From positions 31,143 through 95,142 of the forward strand of contig CAZHWT010000001.1 in the NCBI GenBank assembly GCA_964536215.1: a DNA stretch of 64,000 bases, in the 5' to 3' direction. The notes below the pieces were generated by a model. It was given only the letters and a program-made list of their open reading frames with translations. It made no database searches and was not told the origin of the DNA. Source of the DNA: CAZHWT01 sp964536215. GTDB lineage: Bacteria > Patescibacteriota > CAZHWT01. Shown in pieces: positions 35,224-44,476 of this stretch (its first letter is position 1; every line of letters begins with the position of its first letter). The position numbers and the translations under genes are program-made.

Positions 35224-36141
35224 CTAGGTTAGGTCGTCATCATCCATGGCAGCTGGGATAGAAATTTCGCCTTGTGTAGGCGGCAGGTCGGCTGGCGCCG
35301 GCTGCGGCGCGGGAGTAGCTTTAGCTGCTGGGCTGCTTGGCTGGCTAGCCGTGCGTGTGGGCGTGGTTGAGGACTTTGATTTATTCCGTGATGAACTAGC
35401 CGGCTTTTTGGTTCTGGCCTTATTGGTATCTGGCCGATGAGACTGACGTGGCTTATTGGACTCGGTCTCTGTGGCTGCGGCTGGCTGAGCTGTGGCGGCG
35501 ACTAATGGCTCAGGCTTAAGATCTACCGCGGGGGCAGGAGCTGGAGTTGAGGTAGTCGCTAGGGTGGGTTGTGGCTCAGGTATGGGCTGTGGGGCGTGCG
35601 AAATGACGGCTGGGCCAGTCGATAGGCTGGATGGCTGAGCTGCTGGAGTCGGGGCCGCGACGGTCGATTGGTCGGCGGCTTTAATAACCTTCTCGACAGC
35701 CGCCCAACTGCCCTTAACATGATTCTTAGCAAACTGGATGGTAGCTTGGTCGCCAGGCTCACCCTCGTAGTGCTTAACCGCAGCCGTGAGCACCTTAAAG
35801 GATCCTTCTTCGCAGATTACTTCAAACTTACCATCTTTACGAGTCAACAGCCCAGTTGACTTGGCTCGCTCGACCTTAGCAATTTGCTTAAATCGGGGCT
35901 GGTCCCCACCTTTAGGATCATCGGTCATCCGTAAGGTGTCGCCGGCTACTAGCATGGATTTAGAAGCATAGTTGGGAGGGACGATATAGCGCTGACCGTC
36001 TTCTGTCACCATTGCTTCTCCATCAAACAGACCGACTGTCCCCTCTTCTTTTATGCCTAAGGCATTAAGTTCTCGTTTAACGATTTCTAACTGCGCCTCC
36101 ATAACTTGAACGGCTTTTAGTAATTGCTCTGCTGATGCCAT
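35224..36141 (-). CDS. Unknown protein with Pro/Ala-rich tail, partner of the TraG-like ATPase
   Basis: 305 residues. The N-terminal helix (1-25, probable coiled coil) leads to two small beta-barrel-like segments (about 30-155) with regular KVER/RKDGKFEV patterns. The last 140 residues are low complexity, rich in Pro, Ala, Thr and Lys. No catalytic motif is visible. It starts three bases after the stop of the large ATPase gene, so the two are co-translated and probably act together. I do not recognise the family. Confidence 0.6.
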   Translation of the reverse strand: MASAEQLLKAVQVMEAQLEIVKRELNALGIKEEGTVGLFDGEAMVTEDGQRYIVPPNYASKSMLVAGDTLRMTDDPKGGDQPRFKQIAKVERAKSTGLLTRKDGKFEVICEEGSFKVLTAAVKHYEGEPGDQATIQFAKNHVKGSWAAVEKVIKAADQSTVAAPTPAAQPSSLSTGPAVISHAPQPIPEPQPTLATTSTPAPAPAVDLKPEPLVAATAQPAAATETESNKPRQSHRPDTNKARTKKPASSSRNKSKSSTTPTRTASQPSSPAAKATPAPQPAPADLPPTQGEISIPAAMDDDDLT

Positions 36142-36144
36142 TAT

Positions 36145-39060
36145 TTATTGTCCTCCTTTAGGTATCGGTTTATCTTGGCTGGTTAAAATAATCTCTCCAC
36201 TAGATTGCGAAGTAGCTATGTGGCGAATCGGCGTGTGGCCAATGCCGCCTGGTATGCCATGGATGGTCGTGGGGGAAGGGTGAGCTACGCGGCGAGGCTT
36301 CGGCTTGGGGTTAGCTTGGGAGTTACTGTCTGATTTGTGGTTATCCGACTGTACCGAAGCGTCAAAGGTTGGAATGACTCGAGTATGCGCTGGTTGGACG
36401 ATTGGACGCGATTGATGGTCAGGGTGGCCAGCAGGCTGATCTGGCGCATGAACCTCTGCCCTACTCTGGCTACCAGTAGCGCTTTGTCCCTGACGTTGTG
36501 TCGGTGATTGGGATGAGGCAAGCTGCTGCTCTGCTACTACAGTTGACTCTGTACTACTCTGCTGTTTGGCTTGAGTACCTTCGAGGTAGGAAGCGTCGCG
36601 CTGTTGATCGCGTAGGCGCTGGATGGCAACGTCGTCGACGCCAAGCTGAAACTTTTTGAGCGTCCATTTAGCAATTTTCTCTTCGACTTGGGCTTTTGTT
36701 TTAGGCGCGTATTGACGTCGTGAGGCTTCTATAATGGCAGCGCGATGCCCCTCGTGCCGGGCAATTGGTGGTAGGGTGGCGGCGCTAAATGGTCGCGATT
36801 CCATGCCGTCAATCATTAGTTTAAGGTAAATGTGATGTTTTTCCAAAGCGACCATATCTTCGGCGCTTAAGGCAGGCGCGAATTGCTGGGCCAAGATGGA
36901 AGCATCATTGGGTCCAACAGTAAAACTAACGGTCGTGCCAACGTTACCAAATACAGCCGTCCTGACTTCCTCTGGTAGTTGGTCAATATACTGGTGAGTA
37001 ATAATTAAATTGAGACGGTATTTACGAGCTTCGGACAGAATAGTGGCAAATGAGCTGGTGGCAAAGTTCTGGAACTCATCGGCATAGACATAAAAGTCCC
37101 GACGTTGCTCTTCCGGCATGCGCACCCGGGTCATGGCAGCGTTTTGCATCCGAGAGATAATCATAGCTCCCAGCAAGGACGAGTTATCCTCTCCTAGCTT
37201 ACCTTTGGATAAGTTAATGAGGAAGATCTTGCCATTATCCATTATCTGGTCAATGCGGATTGTCGATTTAGCTTGGCCCACAATATTACGGATGGTCGAT
37301 GTTTGTAAAAATTGACCGACTTTGTTCTGAATTGGCGCTACGGCTTCGGTAATTAATCGATCATTGGAGGCCATAGCGGCGTATTCTTTGTTCCAGAAGT
37401 TGCGCAGTTGCTCATCCTCAATAGTGTTCACAATCACTTTGCGATACTCTTTGTCGGTCAGTAGCCGGTTGACACCGAGTAGCGTAGAGTTAGGTACTTC
37501 AACTAAGGTTAAGAAGCAATTGCGTAGAATGTACTCCAACCGGGGACCCCAGGAATCAAACCGTCGCTTGAACACGTCCACTAGAGCCGAGGCAGTCAGA
37601 TTGCCTTGGGTGGGATCGAACAGTTCGAGCATGTTTAAGCTAACTGGATTATTAGCATCGGCCGGGTCAAACAATACAACATCATCAATGCGGCTTTCGG
37701 GGATGTTGTCCAAAAGCCGGTCGATGGTATCGCCGTGCGGGTCCATAATGGCTAAGCCTTGGCCAGCCAAAATGTCTTTCATGATCATATTTTCCATTAA
37801 GGTGGACTTACCCGTACCCGTCTTTCCAATCATATACATGTGCCGGCGGCGGTCTTCTGGCTTAATGCCAAAATAGACATTGCGACTGCGGAAGGCTGTC
37901 TTGCCAAACACAGTATCCACGTCGGTCGGCAGGTTGAGCGGCGGCTCCAATTGCTTGGCTTTACTCCAGGCAATGGTCGGCGTTTCGACGGTCAGGTTGG
38001 GGAGGTGGTAAATAGAAGCCAATTCTTCGGCATTGAGCACAAAGTAGCTCTCATCCTCGACTGGAAATGCCCGCAGCTGGTAATCGTGAAAAATGTCCTC
38101 GGCTTTACGCTCGACTGGCGAGATGGCAAAGCTGTTCAGATGAGTCATGGAAAACTGCTTAAACGAAGCTATAATTGAGGCCAGGGCCTGCTGCGATGAC
38201 TGCTCTGATTGACCAATAGACACAATACGGAGGGCTGTTTCGAAGCCAGGCTTGTTCATCTTATTCTCGATAGCCTTAAGTTCCAGATCCTGTCCGGCGG
38301 TTAGCTCCACCTTCTCCTCTTTTTTGGCTTTTTCTGGTGGTGCAGTAGCTGGGAAAACTGACTGAATCATAAAAGCTGGCAAGGAGGTAAACTCTTTTAT
38401 GACATCATTAACCATTTGGACGATAAAATTTGTCTGTTCGGGCTTGGATAATTCACCCTTTCTCACTTTGCTGACGTATTCATAGCCAGCATCCTGCCAA
38501 ATGTCTTCTAACGGCCGGACTATTAACTGCATCCAGACCTGCTCCTCATGGTTTAGGCGTTCCACGGAACCAGTGATGGCTGCCAAAGGGTCGACTTGGA
38601 AATCAACAAAGGTTTTAATGGGGTGGTAATATTCGCGGGTCAGAGCCATTTCAGCGGCCGTAACAACGGTGTGTCCGGCTGGCAGCTGATTGATATAATC
38701 TGTATCTACTTCGGAGATATTGGCGTTGGGATATTGGGCGTAAATTTGACCCTCGACGAAAGTGCGGAAATAGGTTGGAACGTGAACAAAGAAACGAATA
38801 CCTTCGTGCGTAGCGACGAGCTCAAAGCTTAAGTGCTCTTGCAATCCGGGCGTTTTGGATAGCATGCCGTGCAAGGCCGTAAACATAATCTCGGCCGAGA
38901 GCGACGTTTTGTCGTTCATTTTGGGGACTAAAATAGACAATAGTGTCCCCGCCTCCGGTTGCTGAGGCTCAGGGGGTGTTTCTTCTAATCCTTTTCCAGC
39001 GATTGTCCAGCCTAGCACCAAGGTTCCAGTAATAAACAGGACAATAATGAGCAACAGCAT
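36145..39060 (-). CDS. TraG/VirD4-HerA-like membrane ATPase
   Basis: 971 residues. One N-terminal membrane helix (about 1-20), a long mixed domain (about 30-390), then a FtsK/HerA-type motor with Walker A IGKTGTGKSTL, then MDPHGD and Walker B in FYVYADEFQNF, and the arginine-type QLPEEVRTAVFGNVG block. The last 170 residues are Gln/Ser/Pro-rich and look disordered. The motor resembles coupling ATPases of type IV secretion (TraG/VirD4) and pumps DNA or protein in relatives. No other secretion genes are in the window. The following 305-residue gene is closely coupled. Its role in CPR cells, perhaps DNA uptake or export, is inference. Confidence 0.8.
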   Translation of the reverse strand: MLLLIIVLFITGTLVLGWTIAGKGLEETPPEPQQPEAGTLLSILVPKMNDKTSLSAEIMFTALHGMLSKTPGLQEHLSFELVATHEGIRFFVHVPTYFRTFVEGQIYAQYPNANISEVDTDYINQLPAGHTVVTAAEMALTREYYHPIKTFVDFQVDPLAAITGSVERLNHEEQVWMQLIVRPLEDIWQDAGYEYVSKVRKGELSKPEQTNFIVQMVNDVIKEFTSLPAFMIQSVFPATAPPEKAKKEEKVELTAGQDLELKAIENKMNKPGFETALRIVSIGQSEQSSQQALASIIASFKQFSMTHLNSFAISPVERKAEDIFHDYQLRAFPVEDESYFVLNAEELASIYHLPNLTVETPTIAWSKAKQLEPPLNLPTDVDTVFGKTAFRSRNVYFGIKPEDRRRHMYMIGKTGTGKSTLMENMIMKDILAGQGLAIMDPHGDTIDRLLDNIPESRIDDVVLFDPADANNPVSLNMLELFDPTQGNLTASALVDVFKRRFDSWGPRLEYILRNCFLTLVEVPNSTLLGVNRLLTDKEYRKVIVNTIEDEQLRNFWNKEYAAMASNDRLITEAVAPIQNKVGQFLQTSTIRNIVGQAKSTIRIDQIMDNGKIFLINLSKGKLGEDNSSLLGAMIISRMQNAAMTRVRMPEEQRRDFYVYADEFQNFATSSFATILSEARKYRLNLIITHQYIDQLPEEVRTAVFGNVGTTVSFTVGPNDASILAQQFAPALSAEDMVALEKHHIYLKLMIDGMESRPFSAATLPPIARHEGHRAAIIEASRRQYAPKTKAQVEEKIAKWTLKKFQLGVDDVAIQRLRDQQRDASYLEGTQAKQQSSTESTVVAEQQLASSQSPTQRQGQSATGSQSRAEVHAPDQPAGHPDHQSRPIVQPAHTRVIPTFDASVQSDNHKSDSNSQANPKPKPRRVAHPSPTTIHGIPGGIGHTPIRHIATSQSSGEIILTSQDKPIPKGGQ

Positions 39061-39163
39061 GCTCGTCTCCTTATGAGGGGTTCAAAAGCAGTCAGGTATT
39101 TTTATCGGCCGCTCTTGGTTTATGTGCGTATTGTATCACATATAGGGAGAAGGTGGAGATTTT

Positions 39164-39254
39164 GTTAAACGTTAAACGTTAAACGTTAAACGTTAATCGT
39201 TTATGATTAGCGATTAGCGATTAGCGATTAGCGATTAGCGATTAGCGATTAAGG
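39164..39254. repeat. 13-unit 7-bp array with a change of unit
   Basis: Four GTTAAAC units, then GTTAATC and GTTTATG, then six ATTAGCG units and ATTAAGG. The phase of seven is kept across the switch between words. Confidence 0.92.
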
Positions 39255-39388
39255 GGATTTTAGCACGAGGTGGTATTTGTTTATTTTGCGTCTTGTGACT
39301 TGGTTTGGCATTTGGATTCTTGTGCCTTGGCATTTACCGGTGAGTTTGAATATTTCATAGTCGCCTGATTCCATTCCTTTAGCCCGAT

Positions 39389-39417
39389 TATACGTATATG
39401 TATATGTATACGTATAC
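39389..39417. repeat. Alternating purine-pyrimidine stretch
   Basis: 29 bp of strict alternation containing two TATACGTATA-type palindromes, related in style to 14550-14583 and 21741-21776. Confidence 0.75.
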
Positions 39418-39426
39418 CTTAGGATA

Positions 39427-39496
39427 CAAAAATACCGCCTAATTTGGGGCGGTACTTTTGCATCCTGAATAAATTCAGGATAGAAAGGAGAGAGAC
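39427..39496 (-). ncRNA. Candidate small RNA of about 70 nt
   Basis: A consensus promoter on the minus strand predicts a start near 39496. The transcript would contain an 8-bp hairpin (arms 39462-39469 and 39474-39481) and a terminator hairpin (arms 39433-39439 and 39448-39454) followed by five U from 39432 to 39428. Alternatively it is an attenuated leader of the large ATPase gene, whose start is about 370 bp further on. Confidence 0.5.
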
Positions 39497-39502
39497 ATGG
39501 TT

Positions 39503-39531
39503 ATTATAGTATATGCCGCACGGTTTGTCAA
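39503..39531 (-). promoter_or_regulatory. Perfect consensus promoter
   Basis: Minus-strand TTGACA (39526-39531), 17-bp spacer, TATAAT (39503-39508): the best sigma70-type promoter I found in the window, with no protein gene directly downstream. Confidence 0.75.
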
Positions 39532-39611
39532 GCTTTGTGGTAAGTGATGGGTGATGAGTAGCAAATAGGGAAAAAACACTACCTCCTCTCCCCTGTTCCG
39601 CTACTCAGTAG

Positions 39612-40640
39612 CTAACGTGGTTGTCCCAGCCGGTTAAGGACGTCTACACCGACTACCAATTCAACATCAGCCCTTTCTCGGCCGGTTTTGGCGGCTACGG
39701 TTAAGGGGACGCCCAGCAAATTAGTAAGTCCGGCGGTTAGCCGGGTACTTTTTTCGGCAGTCATAGTGGTGTTAGCCTGTCCGGAGTCGGCTGGCTCTAC
39801 AGCGACCACTTCCCCACCTAGATGGTGAGCGTATCTGGCAGTTAAAGCGGCAAGCCCCGGTACATCGGTAGCGTTCTTAACCACAATGCTCACCCCTTGG
39901 TTGACTGCCTGCTGGTCAACGAGTGTTCGTTCGACGAGCGGATCGAGTTGGTCAGTTTGACCTACCGTCATCCCCTTGTCGGTGCGACTAAAGGCCGCAG
40001 CGTCGATAGACTGAATGGTGATGCGACTATCGTCGGCATCTCGGACTAGCCATACCGTTTGAATAAATTGCCAAGGTGACAGATTGGTACGAACCTCTGG
40101 CTGGTTTAAGAGCCACCACGGGGCCGAAGCGGTTGTCTGCCACCAGCTAGGCTTGGGCTGGCGGAGGAACAAGGCCGACCAGCTCTGTGCTTCTGGCAAT
40201 ACTGCCCCCGATGGTTGAATAATATACCCATTTATAGGTAGAGCTAGCGTTTGCTCGACTAATTGCTGCAGTTCTTTATAGTAGCCATTTTGCAAATAGT
40301 CGGCTGCTGTAGTCTGACCGTCTGATAGGTCGGTTGGCAATTGCAGAATTGAGAAGCCACGGTCTTCGGTCCAGACCCTCATAATGGCTAGCGATTGGAG
40401 CTGAGCGGCGTCGGAAGCAGATTGCTGGGCAATCAGGTAGACTGGGTTATCCATTGTGGAAGTAATGAAAGAATGAGGAGTGCTAGTAGGATAGGTCTTG
40501 ACCGCATGACTAACCGCCAGAGCAGCGGTCACCCCCCACCAGCCGAACAAGCCAATACAGGCTATGCCAACGAGGCGGAATAGCCAGACTTTTAGACTCG
40601 ACCTAGAGCGACTATGCCGCTTAGTGTGACGGCGCTTCAT
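39612..40640 (-). CDS. LytR C-terminal-domain membrane protein
   Basis: 342 residues: basic N-terminus (RRHTKRHSRSRS), one membrane helix (about 18-45), an extracytoplasmic region without the LCP phosphotransferase Arg/Asp motifs, and a C-terminal LytR_C domain (about 240-340) with the GVSIVVKNATDVPGLAA signature. LytR_C domains occur in cell-wall associated proteins; the exact function is unknown. Its start overlaps the tgt stop by ATGA, as the last gene of kef-tgt-this. Confidence 0.72.
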   Translation of the reverse strand: MKRRHTKRHSRSRSSLKVWLFRLVGIACIGLFGWWGVTAALAVSHAVKTYPTSTPHSFITSTMDNPVYLIAQQSASDAAQLQSLAIMRVWTEDRGFSILQLPTDLSDGQTTAADYLQNGYYKELQQLVEQTLALPINGYIIQPSGAVLPEAQSWSALFLRQPKPSWWQTTASAPWWLLNQPEVRTNLSPWQFIQTVWLVRDADDSRITIQSIDAAAFSRTDKGMTVGQTDQLDPLVERTLVDQQAVNQGVSIVVKNATDVPGLAALTARYAHHLGGEVVAVEPADSGQANTTMTAEKSTRLTAGLTNLLGVPLTVAAKTGRERADVELVVGVDVLNRLGQPR

Positions 40641-41887
40641 GGTACATACTCCTGTTTTAAGGCTTGAAAAGCAGCTGGACCATCTTCTAACGCGGTTCGA
40701 ACTTTTTGCATGAGACCAAGCATGGTATAGACATTATGGTACGAGGCTAAGCGAGCGCCGAGGATTTCACCAGCCCGGCAGAGGTGGTTAAGGTAGGCAC
40801 GGGTATACGTAGTGCAGACCCAGCAGCGACAGGTCGGATCCGGTGGTGAAAAATCCTGGCGATATTTGCCATTGGTAATAATTAAACGATAGGGGTTGGC
40901 TGAGCCTTCAGCTTTGGCTGTTTGCGGATGAACGATAAGGGTGCCGTTGCGAGCCCAGCGGGTGGGAGTAACACAGTCGAACGTGTCTATACCCCGCTCT
41001 ACGCCCATAAAAATGTCATCTATATCCCCTACTCCCAGCAAATGGCGTGGCTTGGCTGGATTGAGATGAGGCGTGCTCCATTCAACGGCTTGGCGCATTT
41101 GGTCCTTGCTCTCCCCCACCGAGACGCCGCCGACGCAATACCCGTCAAAATCGAGCGTATCAATATATTTGGCAGATTGTTGGCGTAAATCCTGATAAAC
41201 GCCGCCCTGAGTAATGCCGAATAGATGTTGATGCGATTGGCCGTGCTGCTGATGATAGTCTAGGCCCCGCTTGGCCCAGGCGTGAGTACGCTGCATAGCC
41301 TCCTGAGTGTATTCATGGGTGGCTGGATGTGGGGCACATTCATCAAAGGACAGAATAATGTCAGCGCCGATTTTGTGCTGAGTGGCTAAGGAGATTTCGG
41401 GAGTAAAACGATGAATAGAGCCGTCCAAGTGAGAGTGGAAGGTGACGCCGTCATCGTCAATGCGGGCCAGGAGGGGTGAGTTTCGAGTTTCGAGTTTCGA
41501 GTTTCGAGTTTGGGATTGGAGGGCGAGGGACGAGTCTCTTGCTGCCTTGCTGCCTTGCTGTCTTGCTGCTTTACCTAATCCAAGACTAAAAACCTGAAAA
41601 CCACCGGAATCCGTAAATAAGGCGCCGGGCCAGGATTGAAATTGATGCAGCCCGCCAGCCGCGGCGATAGTGTCGGCACCCGGACGCATGTATAGGTGAT
41701 AGGTGTTGCCGAGAATGAGGCGGGCACCCATATCCCATAATTCTTGCTGGGACAAGGTTTTAACCGTAGCTTGAGTGCCGACTGGAAAAAAGGCTGGCGT
41801 TTCAATGGAGCCATGGCTGGTGTTAATGCGACCACGACGAGCAGCGGTACCCGGCAGCGTTTGCAGTTGTTCAAAAAACGGCGTCAT
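40637..41887 (-). CDS. tgt: tRNA-guanine transglycosylase with a repeat-encoded insertion
   Basis: 416 residues, about 40 more than usual. The catalytic core is intact: FTDSGGFQVFSL near 91-102, GVGDIDDIFMGVERGIDTF and CVTPTRWARNG, and the zinc site CRCWVC with a later His. The enzyme exchanges the wobble guanine of tRNAs for Asn, Asp, His and Tyr. The extra residues (about 105-141) lie between FSLGLG and DDDGVTF and are encoded by two tandem arrays at 41478-41512 and 41538-41569. It overlaps the kef gene and the LytR_C gene by ATGA on each side. Confidence 0.95.
   Translation of the reverse strand: MTPFFEQLQTLPGTAARRGRINTSHGSIETPAFFPVGTQATVKTLSQQELWDMGARLILGNTYHLYMRPGADTIAAAGGLHQFQSWPGALFTDSGGFQVFSLGLGKAARQQGSKAARDSSLALQSQTRNSKLETRNSPLLARIDDDGVTFHSHLDGSIHRFTPEISLATQHKIGADIILSFDECAPHPATHEYTQEAMQRTHAWAKRGLDYHQQHGQSHQHLFGITQGGVYQDLRQQSAKYIDTLDFDGYCVGGVSVGESKDQMRQAVEWSTPHLNPAKPRHLLGVGDIDDIFMGVERGIDTFDCVTPTRWARNGTLIVHPQTAKAEGSANPYRLIITNGKYRQDFSPPDPTCRCWVCTTYTRAYLNHLCRAGEILGARLASYHNVYTMLGLMQKVRTALEDGPAAFQALKQEYVP
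41478..41569. repeat. Two tandem arrays inside tgt
   Basis: Five 7-bp units of GAGTTTC type (41478-41512), then four 8-bp units of CTTGCTGC type (41538-41569). Together they account for most of the insertion in the protein, and the frame is kept. Confidence 0.92.
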
Positions 41888-43575
41888 TGATACCCCCTGG
41901 CGGCCAGATGTTGTAAGTGGTGCAGCTTAGCTTCGGACAATTCTTGTAAGTTTTGCCAATGATCTTTGACTACTTGGGCAATCGCATGGTTACCCAATAG
42001 ATATGGCAGGATAACATAACTAGCCCCCTGGCGGTAATAGATGAGGGCATCTTCAACATTAGTAGCGGTTAAAACTAGTGGAGTGTTGGGGGCTAGTTGA
42101 TTGCGTAAATGCATAATCTGTAGGTTAGCATGGTGCTGATCTATGGAGGAGACGATCAATTTAGCCCGACTAATACTAGCCTCTTCTAAGACTGTTTCGT
42201 CGGTGGCATCGCCAAAAATAGTTGGATATCGATCGCCATCCAAATCCACTACTCGCTGCGGATTGTATTCAACCACGACTAGGGGTACGGAAAGTTGCTT
42301 GAGGAGGTGCAAAATGTCTTCGCCCAAACTACTAGCGCCAAGGATGACTACGTGATCCTGCAATGAATGAGTCTTAATCTTATCACGACGCGATGAAGTT
42401 TTTTCCAAACGATTAAAGAGGGGTCGCAGCCAACGATAGACGGCCTGTTGGTGCTTTAGAACATAGCTCTGGCCTAGAATGGTGACTAGCACTACGGCCG
42501 TGATTAAAGAGGCAACCCGAGGATCTAACTGATGTAAATTAAGGCCTAGCGACACCACTAGTAGGGAGAATTCACCGATTTGGCCGAATAATTGTGAGGT
42601 AAAGAAGATAGTATGCCGCTTGTACCCCAGGCGACCCAAAACAAAGGCAACACAGAACTGATTAAGAACGATAACTAATAGGCTTAGGATGACAATTGGT
42701 ATGAGTAGCGAACCGATGGCTGTCAGGGATAGTTGTAGGCCAATGACGATAAAGAACAGGGCGATAAAAAAATCCCGAAGGGGCTTAATACTAGCTACGA
42801 TCTGGTAGCGATAGGCTGAAGCGGAGAGACATAGTCCAGCCAAGAAGGCGCCAATCTCCAGAGAAAAGCCGGTCCATTGAGCAATGGCGGCCATAAAGAC
42901 GCATAGTCCAATACTGCCTAAGAATAGTAGTTCGGCCGACGAAGCGAGAGCAAAGAAAAGCTTGGGAACGACGTAGCGGCTAAAGGCGAAACTACCAACT
43001 AGTAAGGCTGCACCTTTCGTGAGCATTAGCGCTGTTTCGATCACCCCTAATTGGCCGGCAGCTCCAGAGCTAATACTAGTGAGGAAAATGAGCGCTCCAA
43101 CGGCTAAAAGGTCCTGGACGAGTAAAATACCTAAGCCTAAGCGACCATGAAGGGAGAAGACGGCATTTTGGTCGTTTAGCCATTTGACGGCAATAATGGT
43201 GGAGGTAAGCGGCAGAGAAAGAGCAATAAATAGAGAAACGGTCGGGCTAAATCCTAAAAGCTGGCTGGCTAGCCAACCGGCCGAACCAACTACGGCGACT
43301 TGAGTAATGGCTACAATAGTAGCGGTTTTACCCATTTTTTTAATTTCGGTCAGGCTCAACTCTAGGCCAACCAAAAACAATAAGAAGGCAATACCAAGTT
43401 CGCCTAAAAAGGCCAGCGTTTGTGGCGAAGTTATATGAACGGCGCCGGCGTTAGCGACTACCATACCGGTAATCAAGTAGGCGAAAAATAGTGGTTGTTT
43501 AAGACGGTAGCAGATGAGGCCTAATAGTGTGGCCAGAGTCAGAATACCGCCCAGCTCGAAGAATAGTTGATCCAT
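41884..43575 (-). CDS. Kef-type cation/proton antiporter with TrkA-N domain
   Basis: 563 residues. About 12 membrane helices (1-385) carry the CPA2 pattern GIAFLLFLVGLELSL, and a cytoplasmic TrkA-N Rossmann domain (about 405-530) begins VVILGASSLGEDIL. It should exchange K+ or Na+ for protons, gated by nucleotide. It heads the kef-tgt-LytR_C run joined by ATGA overlaps. Confidence 0.9.
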   Translation of the reverse strand: MDQLFFELGGILTLATLLGLICYRLKQPLFFAYLITGMVVANAGAVHITSPQTLAFLGELGIAFLLFLVGLELSLTEIKKMGKTATIVAITQVAVVGSAGWLASQLLGFSPTVSLFIALSLPLTSTIIAVKWLNDQNAVFSLHGRLGLGILLVQDLLAVGALIFLTSISSGAAGQLGVIETALMLTKGAALLVGSFAFSRYVVPKLFFALASSAELLFLGSIGLCVFMAAIAQWTGFSLEIGAFLAGLCLSASAYRYQIVASIKPLRDFFIALFFIVIGLQLSLTAIGSLLIPIVILSLLVIVLNQFCVAFVLGRLGYKRHTIFFTSQLFGQIGEFSLLVVSLGLNLHQLDPRVASLITAVVLVTILGQSYVLKHQQAVYRWLRPLFNRLEKTSSRRDKIKTHSLQDHVVILGASSLGEDILHLLKQLSVPLVVVEYNPQRVVDLDGDRYPTIFGDATDETVLEEASISRAKLIVSSIDQHHANLQIMHLRNQLAPNTPLVLTATNVEDALIYYRQGASYVILPYLLGNHAIAQVVKDHWQNLQELSEAKLHHLQHLAARGYQ

Positions 43576-43781
43576 GGCAGTGTAGCCCCAGGAAGGGCTT
43601 ATATTATACTACCTGATTTATGATGATATGAAAAGAAAAACGACAGGCAAGGGAGAGATGGGTCGTTCGTTATTCGCTTTTGGTGTTAGTTGATGGAGGG
43701 AAGGGGCGGCGAGTTACGCTTTCTTTTGGACTTCTCTCCTCCGCCAGCGGCTGACCAGTCTTGGTCGAGGCTCGGGGTAGA

Positions 43782-44471
43782 CTAGCCTTCTTCTTTGAGG
43801 CTGGCGAGAAAATTAGACAGGTCTTGCGGGAGGTCGGCGTGAAACTGGACGGGTTGACCAGTGGTGGGGTGAGTAAATTGTAAGGTTTCGGCGTGGAGAA
43901 ATTGGCGGATATTGGAACTGTCTTTGCGGCGGCCGTAAATTTTATCGCCAATAATAGGCAGTCTAAGGGCGGCTAGGTGAACGCGTATCTGATGAGTGCG
44001 ACCGGTGTGGGGCGCAACTTTGAGTAAGGTGACGTGCTGGTCTTGAAAGCGGTAGGTTTGGCGCTGCCAGAATTCGGTTTGGGCCTCTCTTCCACCTTCG
44101 GTAACGACATATTTGTAACCATAGACCGGATGCCGAGCAATGGGAGCGTCGATAATGGCGTGCTGGTCAGGACAATTGCCCCAGACCAACGCGGCGTAGT
44201 GTTTGTGGACGTGGCGAGTTTTAAATTGATCCTGGAGGTTGGCTTGAGCCTGAGGAGTTTTGGCAATAACCATTAGGCCAGAGGTGTCTTTGTCGAGACG
44301 GTGGACGATACCTTTGCGCTCTACCCCATCGTGGTCTGGCAAGGCTTGCTCAAGCGTTTGTTGGCTATGGGTATGGGAATCCTGAACAATGAGGCCGGCC
44401 GGTTTGTCGATAACCATTATAGCCTCATCCTCAAAGAGGATGGGTGGGAGTTGCGGAGATTGACTGGACAT
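43782..44471 (-). CDS. RluA-family pseudouridine synthase
   Basis: 229 residues. The catalytic Asp lies in GIVHRLDKDTSGLMVIAKT, and DKPAG (18-22) and GRTHQIRVHLA are also present, as in RluA/RluD enzymes. It lacks an N-terminal S4 domain and is short compared with RluD. The RNA target (23S rRNA or tRNA) cannot be told from sequence. It ends six bases from the response regulator gene, which is encoded upstream on the same strand. Confidence 0.92.
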   Translation of the reverse strand: MSSQSPQLPPILFEDEAIMVIDKPAGLIVQDSHTHSQQTLEQALPDHDGVERKGIVHRLDKDTSGLMVIAKTPQAQANLQDQFKTRHVHKHYAALVWGNCPDQHAIIDAPIARHPVYGYKYVVTEGGREAQTEFWQRQTYRFQDQHVTLLKVAPHTGRTHQIRVHLAALRLPIIGDKIYGRRKDSSNIRQFLHAETLQFTHPTTGQPVQFHADLPQDLSNFLASLKEEG

Positions 44472-44476
44472 TAGAT

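Larger units (their letters stand above)
39061..39611. other. 551-bp spacer with repeats and a small-RNA candidate
   Basis: It contains a 13-unit 7-bp array (39164-39254), TTTGGCA/TTTGGAT words (about 39299-39333), an alternating purine-pyrimidine stretch (39389-39417), and a promoter-hairpin-terminator set on the minus strand (39427-39531). No protein gene is credible. Confidence 0.7.

Noticed and set aside
36145..39060. FtsK DNA translocase
   Set aside because: The gamma domain and the usual four N-terminal helices are missing; the layout fits TraG/HerA better.
39164..39254. CRISPR array
   Set aside because: Units are 7 bp in direct tandem with no spacers and no cas genes nearby.
39497..39547. 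16-codon frame with AAAGGAG upstream on the plus strand
   Set aside because: It overlaps the minus-strand promoter and has no plus-strand promoter or following gene; it is more likely chance than a leader peptide.
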